From: Trichosphaerium sp. ATCC 40318
Taxonomy: Eukaryota; Discosea; Flabellinia; Trichosidae
Length of the DNA stretch: 64,000 nt
Assembly (NCBI GenBank): GCA_038496445.1
Contig: JALMLS010000207.1
Span: forward strand, 1-64,000
Direction of reading: 5' to 3'
The notes under the pieces are model-generated. The model was not told the DNA's origin, ran no database searches, and worked only from the letters and a program-made list of their open reading frames with translations. Positions 1 through 9,735 of the stretch are shown here, one piece after another (position 1 is the first letter of the stretch; every line of letters starts with the position of its first letter). The position numbers and the translations under genes were made by a program.

Positions 1-14
1 ATTCTTACTTCTAG

Positions 15-2952
15 TTGCTGATACTTTATTGTAGTTACCCTGCAAATGATTCGTTGCTGGTTGTATTATTAACACAAGCTATTGATACCCTTATTGATAC
101 GTTCTACGCATCTAATAGGGAGAAGGTGATGCGTGAGTACATCTACCAACCAAGTGGTTCTGTGGAGCGTGTTTTCTCTTATCAACAGCTTGTGAATGCT
201 GTTATGCAAGGAGAAAAGACCGTAAATGCCCCAGAAACCAATGAAACCATACAAATAGATGCCATCGCTCCTGAGATTGCACTGAGCCACTTGCCTCTTT
301 TGACTAATGTTGAGAGACAAGAGAAACTAGGCGAAGGGGCTTTCTCAACCGTGTACAGAGGGTTCACTAGCTCAGGGAGGAAGTTGCTGTTAAGGAGCTC
401 AAGAATAATACCGGTGAATCAGACTTCCGTGAGTTTACAAAAGAGGCGTGGGTGATGAGGTATGTTAACTTTTCTTTTTTGATCAAACACTAAGTCATAT
501 TCTTTAGTACCTTGGACCACGAGAATCTTGTAAAATTGCTTGGTATCGAGCTACAACCACTTTCCCTTATTACAGAGTATATTCCTGGCAACACACTTCA
601 TCATCATCTTCATGATGCTGACTTGAGTGACCAGCAATTTGATTGGGAAATACGTATTCGCATAGGTGTGCCTAACGGATGATTTATAATCAAATACTTT
701 TACTGACTTGATAATTTCTAGCAATTGATATTGCACGTGGTTTGCTGTACCTTGCAACACGCACACCACCAATTATTCATCGCGATCTAAGGTCCCTAAT
801 ATATTTGTACGTGAATGATAGATTCATTTGAGAAATGTATATTGACACAATTACAAGATTGCGTCATTAGATCCATCACAAGATGTTATTGCAAAGGTTG
901 GAGATTTTGGTTTAGCGCAGGTACGATCTTGGAAAAGAATATCATAACTCATCTAATGATAAACGTAGCATGCTGCACATGGTCTCAATGAAACATTGGC
1001 TACATTCCAATGGCTAGCACCTGAAGTATTGGATGATAATTCAAAGTATGATGAGCGTTCTGACATTTACAGTTTTGGTGTTGTACTATGGGAGTTAGCT
1101 TCAAGGTAATTATACTCGTTTAGTAGAGATTCATGACTAACCTTCTTATTTAAGGCAATTCCCATTCTCTGCAAACACAGAGTTTATTACACGTCGTACA
1201 GAGCCATTAACACCCCAGCAACTCTCAGACCCTGCGTTTGTTGAACAGCTTCGTTCTTCAGGCTGGACAATTCGTGATAACCTTGCTGTTAATGAAGAAT
1301 ACAAGACTCAAGAGATCAGACATGCCATTATTGAGGGGTTACGCCCTACAATACCGAAAAACTGCCTTCCAGAGGTAGCAAGGGTTATGGAACGTTGCTG
1401 GGCAAAAGATCCTTCAAAAAGACCTGAATACGCTACTATTATCAGAGTATTCAGTGATATGTTCAGCTATGAGAATAGCTTTGATGAACACAAAGACCCT
1501 ATTGATAGACGCAAGTCAGCTCACAACCTTGCCTTATCATGGAGTATGTCTCAGTTGTCACCAACTGTCAGTCCTCGCGTGTCAGCATCTCGCAGCTCAT
1601 CTTTTCTGGCACCTCCACTGACGACTCCAAACAACACAACATCTTCCGCTACTCTAAAACGACCAACACCACCTACAAGCAATCAAAACCTTGCAGCTAT
1701 AGCTAAGAAGATAGAGCCTACAGAACCTCCAAAACCAGTGCAACCTCAACCTCCGAAACAAGTTGAACCTCCGAAGAAGGTAGAGCCAGCACAGCCTCCA
1801 AAGCCAGTGCAACCTCCAAAACAGACAGAACCTTCGAAACTAGCAGAGTTAGTACACAGTGTAACTGGTAGCGCTGCATCGAAGTCAATATTCCTTATGG
1901 ATGGATATGTTTGGTGTGGTAGCGAGGATGGTCAAATTACTACATATAACTTTGGCGATCACGTATGTTTTGGTCAAATGTTACATGGTTCTAACCTTAT
2001 TTAGGCTCAACCTCCATGGGGTTTTCAAGGACATAACCAACCTATCAATGCAATGCTTAAGGTTGGCGAAAATGTGTGGACAGCAGCAGATTCACTTAAG
2101 TTATGGTCAATAATGGTGTGTTGATTGTAATAGTAAAATAATATTAACGACTTCTTTTAGGACCTTTCTAATGGTGGTACTGAACTGTCAGGGCATGCAA
2201 CTAAAGTTAATGTAATATTACGCGTTGCAAATGACTATATGTGGACAGCTGATTCCAGTGGTAATATTGTAATGTGGAGCTTGGTACGATAATTTTTTTT
2301 GGAAGCTTTTTTTTGGTTTGAAAAAGAGATTAACGTTTTCTTTTAGGATGGCAGTAAACTGCATCAAACTTCCATTTGTCAGGAATCTATAACCTGTATG
2401 TGCTTCGTAGAGGTAGGTGCAGGGTCTCAGTTTGTTTGGGTGGGAACAGAGCAAGGTAACATTCACGTTGTCAGCCTTGAAACTGCCCAGAGTACTGGTA
2501 CTTGGAATGCGCACGCTTCGCCTGTACACTCTATTATTTGTGTAAATAATGGGCAAGAAGTGTGGAGTAGTGGGGACACAAAGGTAGCCGCATGGCCTAC
2601 TAACGTACGAGCTTGTCCTTAGTAGACTCTTTTCTGATCTTTTTTTAGTGGCAGGGTGGCGAACAACCGACTTTTATACCTTGTAGCTCACCTGCTACTT
2701 GTTTAATTAGTATAGAAGACCGTGACCACGTATGGGTCGCTCTAGGTAACAGCGTGATACAGATTATGAATAAAAAGGTGCGAACTACAACCAAAAACTA
2801 TTGTAATGGTGGTTAACCTCTTAATGCTTTAGACAAAAAAAGTGGACTCCACGTGGAGTGGGTTTAATGGCCGCGTAAGAACGTTTGCTCTTGGCGGTGG
2901 CTGTGTATACAGTGGTAGTGGTAATTCAGTTTATTGTTGGCGCTACAAGTAG
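15..2952 (+). CDS. TKL-type protein kinase with C-terminal WD-like propeller (5' partial)
   Basis: The gene enters the window through an intron acceptor at about 14, so its start is missing. The exons encode a protein kinase domain: glycine loop GEGAFSTV, VAVKEL with the lysine, HRDLR catalytic loop, DFGLAQ, APEVL, and the SDIYSFGVVLWEL helix. A proline-rich linker with repeated KPVQPPK-like units follows (about 1690-1850). Then come six or so propeller blades such as VWCGSEDGQI, VWTAADSLKLW and VWSSGDTKVAAW, ending at the stop at 2950-2952. The sequence type (HRDL with APEVL) is that of the tyrosine-kinase-like class common in amoebae. At least nine short introns are visible, for example 460-507. 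The reading frame slips by one base near 380 (GGG expected, GG present) and again near 788 (CCCC expected, CCC present). Both look like lost homopolymer bases rather than true mutations. Substrate unknown. Confidence 0.85.
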
Positions 2953-3301
2953 CCGCACAAATATAAAAACCACTCACTGTAATAAAAATGTACATTACGT
3001 AAGTCGCTTGTAATTGTTCTGGAAGTGCGCCTTATGGCGCTCGGGGGTATGATCAGCCGAGTGTGAACTGAAAGCTTCTTCTAGCGAAAACACAGTTTGT
3101 TACGACATTACGTTATTCCAACAATCCAAATAACTCAAGGCCTTGTACGCTCATGTTCAATAAACGAAAAGGTTGGTTTGGGTAACATTCGAAGATACCG
3201 ACAAAGTCAAACGATTTCTCACTAAACCGTATAATTTTCTATTTACGTATTAGACAAGCGTAAGCAGTACTACAAGGCGTTTCATATCATAAATTATACA
3301 A
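2953..3301. other. Intergenic, no recognised feature
   Basis: This stretch follows the kinase stop codon and is AT-rich with no long open frame or recognised RNA. It presumably holds the kinase 3' UTR (AATAAAA near 2980) and the upstream region of the next putative gene. Confidence 0.4.
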
Positions 3302-3804
3302 ATGGAACGACTTCAAAGCTCGTCTCAGGTAAAAACAAAAAAATACGCTACAGCGAAACTTTATCGGCGTTACGGCCACAAAATGGTTTTTATCGCTTTT
3401 TCCAACGCCAATTACGAAGTAAAAGATAAAACGTAGTTGTTTTCGAAAGAGTTATTACGAAATTACGAGTTTTTCGTACTGAATAGTATTTTAAAGGGCC
3501 CAGGTGGTGCGCAATCACGCATAGAAATAGCACAAGAAGAAAGTAATGACGGAGAACAAAAAATACAGAATACTCAAAACGCAACGAACCCAGCAGTTAG
3601 ACCGCGCCATCAGTGCGCGCCCAAGAAATTTTTTTGCTATTACCATCCCAGTGCGTCTTGATGCTGACTTTGTCTTTTTTTAGGTCAATAAAGTCTCGTA
3701 GTACACCTATAGCAAGGAATATACTCACAAAATTACCACACTCTTCTCGACATATGTTTATGAGTAGAGTTTTCCTCATAGATGGTGAAACACTTCTTGT
3801 GTAA
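3302..3804 (+). CDS. Possible small hypothetical gene
   Basis: An ATG at 3302 begins MERLQSSSQ and is followed by a plausible donor (CAG|GTAAAA). The frame runs through one in-frame TAG at 3434-3436 into a 74-codon open stretch (3437-3661), so a 107-nt intron ending at that TAG would join them. A further T-rich tract ending in TTTAG at 3682 looks like another acceptor. I recognise no domain, the exon structure is a guess, and several frames are open here. It may not be a gene. Confidence 0.25.
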
Positions 3805-4167
3805 CGTCATCGCTTTGTATAGAAAAAAAAAGAAAGCGGTACGCTTTGTGGCATCATCACCCTTTTCACTAAAAAATCGAAAATGGATATGACTTTTTTA
3901 CTTACTTTTTTACGTTTAGGTAAACTGGTACCATTGAAATACTTGCTTTTTTAAGGGTGAATTACAAAAAAACGACTTTCCGGAATATTCGTCGTACTAT
4001 CGCATTGACCTTTTTTTGTTTGTTATCCGTACTGTAATATAATATATAATAGAACGTAGTGTTAAAAAAACGCTTCTGGACCAAGTTTATTTTTTTTCAA
4101 TCTGAAAAATATTTGTCGAGCAACTTTCTGAGTTTTTTCTGATTTCAATGTGTCAAAATTGGAGTGT
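3805..4167. other. AT-rich intergenic stretch
   Basis: I see no gene here. Long A and T runs dominate. It lies between the 3' end of the uncertain upstream gene and the 3' end of the AGXT gene, so it probably holds two convergent terminator regions. Confidence 0.4.
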
Positions 4168-6228
4168 CTAACATTTCATTGCATTTGCGAAGGCTTCGAT
4201 ACCAGCTCCTTTTTTAAACTCGTAGTTACATTCTGCGAGTGCTGTTTCAATTGCTTCAACTGTTTTGGTCCTTAAAAACAAGTTAATCTTGTAAATGATG
4301 GTAACGACATACAAATGACCAAGTGCTGGTCTTGTTGCTGATATTGACATGTGACCAACTCTGAAGTATTCTGCTTTTATGTCTTTGTGTAGTCCTCCTG
4401 CAAGAATGACGCCCTGGGCTTTAATTTTTGGTAGAAGAGAACCAGCTAGAGATATGTTTAGTCGTAACACAATAATAGTAACTCTTCTAAACTTTCCATA
4501 CCATTTATGCCTTCAGGGAAGCGTACACAAGAAAGCGTATTTGCTTCCAAGTACGATTCGACTGGTACTGTACCTAATCCGAGAGCTTTTACAGCTACAT
4601 AACAATATTAGGACGAGTAAAAACAATTACATCCTTTCTAAGGCGTGTTGTGGTATACCTGATTTGAAAGCTGCAGCTGCCTACGCTCGGTAAATAAGAG
4701 AATGACAATTATGTTACATACCTTCTTGTGTTTGCTCCAGTTTGCTTCCATACCACCTTGACAAATAGGATTAATAATTCAGTAGTCTACTAATGGAGTT
4801 TGCTGATGATAATTGTACACATACCATCGGCGAGCATTTGGGTCAATGACACGTGCAACGCAGTGATGAGATTAACTGGAGGTGTAGCAAAATATGATGG
4901 TTTCAGTGACTCGTATGCTTTCATAATTGGAAGCCAGTTTTGCCAGTCAGCATAGTAATTAGGAACCTATTTTAGAAAACAAAATTACAACCAACAAAAA
5001 AAAATTAAAAAAATGCAAAAGGTACCTTTTTTACTCTTGCTCCGTGTGTAGCCTGTTGATAATATTAAAACGCTAAAAAGACGTTGGTTTATATGCAAGA
5101 CGTACTATGGCACGTTCTGATGCCATTGAAACAGATAGACCTTCGATTTAAGGTTAAAAGACGTTACGAAAGTTTTTAAGAAAACTTACCTGGAGGAACG
5201 CCAAGAGCTTTCTGGCTTGCAGTCATTACGTAATCGATACCCCATTCATCCATTCGCAACTCTTCTCCAGCTAATTAAATTTTAGAATTTCATGTATCTT
5301 AAAGTATGATTACCTGATGCACAGACGCCATCAACTATAATTAATGTATCTGGTGATACTTCTTTTACAACTGCAGCAACGGATTTCACATCTAAACTTT
5401 GTTAAGCGTGATTCACGTGTAAAGGTTTACCCGCTAGTACTCCAGTACTGGTATCAACATGGGTTATCGTAACGCCACGATACTTCTTACTCGATAGAGC
5501 TTTCTATTTACAGTGTTAGCGTTGTTTTTACCTAATGATCACTTGAACAATTAAAACAACTCGTACCTTTATATCTTCCATTGATGGAAAAGTTCCAGCA
5601 GGTCCTTGGACTATATCTGCATTTACATTGTATGATTTGAACCTAACGATACTTTGTTGGCACAAAACAACAAACGTGATTATACGTTCACGCACGTGTT
5701 CAAAAATCGGTCACCGAACTATTTTGTAACTGTCAGTACAACAAAAAAACCGCTTTAAAAAAGGTCACGTACGTATCCTGAGCTAATGATAAGAGCGTCG
5801 CTGTCCTTTTTGGAAAGAAAAAGTTACAAACACTTTTTGTAAAATAGCTAAATACATACTTGTTCAAACAAGTTAACTACAGTTGCATCCCATCCTAAGG
5901 TGCCTATTCGTTTATTAGACGATGTTTACTGAGTTTTTAATGTACCTGAGGCTGAAATTACAAACGGTTGCCCTTTTTTACAGCAAAATACCTTTCTATA
6001 CATCATAAGCTACAGTCAGCGTAAACTACCAGTACCTTAGGTTTATTAACACTTCAGAGAAGATTTTAATGAATACAGGCGATACGTGGCTCTCTGGGCG
6101 CCTTCCTAGGCGACTTGTCATTTGTTTTTTAGTGAAAATGACATAAACATACCTAGCGCTTCGAGAACTTGTGGATCGACCTCGATTGGTCCTGGTATCA
6201 TTAAAATAGGGCTTGAAGATGCGCTCAT
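4168..6228 (-). CDS. AGXT: Alanine-glyoxylate / serine-pyruvate aminotransferase (class V)
   Basis: A PLP-dependent class V aminotransferase that moves an amino group from alanine (or serine) to glyoxylate, normally in peroxisomes or mitochondria. The first exon reads [17 protein letters not shown], matching the family's GPGP start. Later exons give [51 protein letters not shown], then [16 protein letters not shown] with the PLP-binding lysine. The [16 protein letters not shown] and [11 protein letters not shown] segments follow the yeast AGX1 pattern. The last exons ([18 protein letters not shown] and a short tail) end at 4168. About eleven introns of 30-110 nt interrupt it, and joined by eye the exons stay in frame, so this copy looks intact. 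Its 5' two thirds, from about 5052 outward, recurs at 12797-14487. Confidence 0.9.
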
Positions 6229-6790
6229 GATTGTTTAGAATGGATGAAAAGTCAAAAGATAGTTCAAAAGAAATAAAGACTTCGAAATTATTATTATTAT
6301 TTTATTTAACGTCAACGGTCTTCCTTTCGGAAAACCTAAGTTCTACTGGTCCACTAAGACACTACAAGAGGTAAACTCTGAACTTCTAGACGCAGCCAGG
6401 TTATTATGGGCGACTGATAAAAAAAAAAGGGGGAAAAAAACAAGAAAGAATACCAATATACAGAAAAGGAGACGAGGTGACCTAGAGTTTCTAAACAGTG
6501 TGAGACCATTATGCCAATAAACTTATAATAGTGAACCATGCTATAACGTAAGCTTCTAACCTAACTTCTCCATAAACTAACTTCAACTATAAAAGGAAAG
6601 CCCGGTAAGAATAGAAACAAATGTAAAAGAAAGAAAGAGGAGAAATTTCAAGATACTAAAGACCTAAGATATTTCTAATATTGTCATTAGCCAATGCAAA
6701 AACCCTCGGCCCTAGGTAAGCGCCCACCGATTTCTTATATGTGATATCTTTCTTACAACGTGATATATATCTTCTATATAATAATGCAAT
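6229..6790. other. AGXT upstream region and element target flank
   Basis: Noncoding, AT-rich sequence upstream of AGXT that presumably holds its promoter. It ends in GCAAT directly before the CAGTACC terminus of element X. The same flank, with the same terminus, recurs at about 13931-14487, so the target region is present twice. Confidence 0.6.
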
Positions 6791-6945
6791 CAGTACCAAT
6801 TTCAAATATGGATTTTTAAGGAATTCCATATGATTTGGTAGACTTATTATTCATTGTTTTGTAGTTGAAAAATACTAGCCTTTTAGACATGATTTCCATA
6901 TGTAAATAAACAAAATTAGTTCTTAATTAATGTCAAATAGTAAGG
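6791..6945 (+). repeat. Terminal inverted repeat, left end of X
   Basis: About 155 bp starting CAGTACCAATTTC, with GGATTTTTAAGGAATTCC just inside. The same sequence is found at 14488-14640 in the same direction and at about 19783-19938 in reverse complement. It resembles the CAGTGGTAAATTT...GTTTTTAAGGGATTCC end of MITE1, which suggests one family. Confidence 0.8.
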
Positions 6946-7270
6946 TAGAATTCCAGATGAATACCAAGGTAGAATTCATATTGAAAAATAAGCGTGAATT
7001 CAGCCCCAAAAACAAGCTAGATTTAAGCTGGAAAATAAGGTAGAATTCAGACTGAAAACCAAGGTAGAATTCATATTTAAAAATAAGCGTGAATTCAGCC
7101 CCAAAAACAAGCTAGATTTAAGTTGGAAAATAAGGTAGAATTCAGACAAAAAAATAAGCGTGAATTCAGCCCAAAAACAAGCTAGATTTAAGCTGGAAAA
7201 TAAGGTAGAATTCAGACTGAAAAATAAGCGTGAATTCAGCGGAAAATAAGGTAGAATTCAGGCTGAAAAT
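6945..7270. repeat. Subterminal tandem repeats rich in GAATTC
   Basis: Four to five imperfect units carry AAGGTAGAATTCAGACTG, AAGCGTGAATTCAGCC and AACAAGCTAGATTTAAG in varying order. Mirror copies lie at about 18530-18738 and 19670-19780 in copy Y. Arrays of this kind next to termini are known binding sites for transposases in other TIR elements; that role is inferred here. Confidence 0.75.
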
Positions 7271-7376
7271 AAGTATGAATTAACCACAAATAAAAATTCT
7301 ATTTATTACTAAATACTACAATTGCAAATCGTATTCCAAGCTGTCGTTCAAAAAACTTTCTAAGAAACAAACCAAT

Positions 7377-9472
7377 TCAAGGGTTTACAGGCAAGATGAA
7401 ATAATCTGAATGTTGCTCCAGTTGATCGTGCAAATAATCTACAGTCCATTTATTGTGTTGCACTAAAAAAATAAGCATCAGCATCAAACACTTGCAATTG
7501 CAAAACAACAACGCACAATGAGGATACTTGGAGCAGATGTCAATGCCAGTGTGGTGATGTATTTTCTGAGTCAAGTCTTTACGCTGTTTGTATGTGCCTG
7601 AAACTCTGATAGCGTTCTTGTCAGTATCACATGTTTTAATCCAATCATAGCAAACAGCTTTAAGGAGTATGAGCGCTGATGCGCCAGGAGATGCATTGCC
7701 CGAAAATGTGACCTGGTGAATGTCTTTTTGTTCATCTATAGTAAAGTGCTTCCTCACAGCTACACACGCATTATCCATCAAGTTCTTTCTGGCTAAAACA
7801 AAATAAGTTTATTGCAAAGCCAAAGACATTTAATCAGTACGTACCCACAAAAGAAAAGGAGCCTTTATAAAAAACCAACATGGACCAGTGCCACTGTGCA
7901 TTCGCATCGTACTTTTCCAAAGTAGGGTGTTCACACACACAAACACTGGTGTTAGTGTAACATAGAGGAACAACAAAGATTGAGGTACAGTCTTCATCCA
8001 AGTTGTGTTCATTCTGCAGCATAAAAGTGTCAGTGTCACCGCCTTCATTTAACACATGGAACGTACAAAGTTTCCCTGAAGAATAGGTGCTTTAGCTACT
8101 AGCGTGTATTGTGTATCGTCGTGCAAAAAAGCCAAAAGAGCATCCATGGTAAAGATGTAATCCTCGCAAAAGAGTGGCAAACAGTCCAACAGCTTCACTT
8201 TGTTCTCGCCAATTTCCACCTCTTCGTTAGCAAACAACTTGAACTACAAAAACAAAGGTGTTAGGTGTGGAATTCAAAAGTAGTGCAAGTACAACAGGAC
8301 TCTCCACAACACTGTCCTGGCTCACAACGCCTGGTTCTGGCGGGAGGCTAATGTGATCATTGAACTCAGGCAAAGAATACCCTTTATTACCAGCTTCCAT
8401 GCGCTTCCCCGCCGACTGCAAGTCCACCACTACTCCTGAACCATCTTCTAGCAATATAGCCTATTAGAATGGAGCGTTAGGTGCATATAAAGTAAAGAGC
8501 ATTAGGATACCGCTTCAGCCGCACTGTTCTGAGCAGTCAAAAGATCTGGGTGCCTGTAGTTAGGGTCATTCGCTATTCTTTCAAATCTTGGAAACTCGGT
8601 TATGAGTTTTGAATACTCGGCAGATACAGACTCATCCGTTACTTTTCCAGTTGCCCACTTGCCAAACTCCTTTCTTATTTTCTATACCAAGGTTATTCAA
8701 ATCAGTGTCAGTTTTGTACATGTTTGTAAAAGATCTGCATGGCGGCATAGTCTTGCTTGGGTTCATGGTCAGATGATATCAAAGCGTGGGCAATGTTCCA
8801 ACACTTGTGCACTAAACGTGTGTCAGTTGACCTAAAAAAAAAACAAAGAAAAAGAGTACCCAACAAATCCATATCTAGCAACGCTTCTTCTTTGACATTC
8901 TTGTTTTTGAACTCATAGTGTAACAGCTTGTTAATAGTTCTTGCCGATTTATGGAACACAGTCTTAGTTCTGAACGCATCTAGTTGTGCTAGATCCTTAA
9001 CACGAACTGGTCTATTCATATTACATAGCGCCAGCTCATTTATCTCTTTCTTCAAGCAGTCGTCATCCAGCATGGTCGTGTACGAGTGACAGTACCAAAG
9101 ATACCTTTTAATTACTGCTTTTTTGAACGGCTAAAATGGGTTACAAGATTAGTAAGAATTTTAAAAAAAAAGTAATCGTACCAAAGGAATTTCGTCTTGG
9201 TTTTTGTCCAACTGTTTAAGCAGTTGCTGTAGTTCGACTTTTAGCTTCTGTATCTCAGCGTTATGGGATTTGCTAGCCTTTTGTATTGACAATAGCATCG
9301 TTGTCTGTTCACTCATTCTATTCAACACCACTTGAATGCTGTCTAAAGGTTACAAGTTAAAAGCTTGCTTACAAGCACATTGTAACGTACCATACACCTG
9401 CTTTTGCTGAGCAGCCATCGTTTTGGCCATATGGTGGTACTCCAGTGTCTTTTTGGGCTTTGGTTGGGACAT
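7377..9472 (-). CDS. Element gene B, copy X: coiled coil plus Ulp1-like C-terminal domain
   Basis: A multi-exon gene starting at ATG 9472 (MSQPKPKKTLEYHHMAKTM) and ending at 7377. Short introns such as the one starting GTACGTTACAATG near 9391 separate about nine exons. Residues roughly 30-80 form a coiled coil rich in K, L and Q (SIQKASKSHNAEIQKLKVEL). A middle part (LDDDCLKKEINELALCNMN) is not recognised. The C-terminal part has DYIFTMDALLAFLHDD, then TSIFVVPLCY and HWSMLVFYKGSF, the order seen in Ulp1/SENP (peptidase C48) domains. Where the nucleophile segment is expected I read SGNASPGASALILLKAV, without cysteine. The same exons are kept in copy Y with only substitutions, which argues for selection. 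The Ulp1 assignment is by pattern only. Confidence 0.65.
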
Positions 9473-9529
9473 GCTGCTCTTGTGGGGGTGATTCACGCGT
9501 TCTAAAAGGTTTGGTAGGCAAAGAGCAGT

Positions 9530-9718
9530 GTGAGCTCTAAGAAATTCTTAGAAGTTCTCAAAAAGAAAAAAAAAACACTGCTTGTGCTAAAGCCCAAACA
9601 ACAGCTAGTTCAAACTGGCATTACCTTTCCTATGAAACTCCGTGAAAACTCACGTGGATCTACTGTGGAATTACCAGAAAACTTGAAAGTGAAAAAAAAA
9701 GTAAGAACAATAAAATAA
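9530..9718 (+). CDS. Possible element gene C, last exon (copy X)
   Basis: A 62-codon open stretch on the opposite strand to genes A and B lies in the gap between them. It is identical in protein to its counterpart in Y (16082-16270). It is very basic (LEVLKKKKKTLLVLK) and has no ATG; a TTTGGTAG tract just upstream could be a splice acceptor. Its stop is followed at once by a palindrome (about 9711-9745) that supplies AATAAA-type signals to both strands, so it and gene A would end tail to tail. It could be a real exon or a conserved noncoding leader. Confidence 0.3.
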   Translation: MSSKKFLEVLKKKKKTLLVLKPKQQLVQTGITFPMKLRENSRGSTVELPENLKVKKKVRTIK

Positions 9719-9735
9719 TATGAAAATACATTATT

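Noticed and set aside
6945-7270. Possible CRISPR-like array
   Set aside because: The units are imperfect, have no constant repeat/spacer design, and lie at the end of a eukaryotic mobile element.
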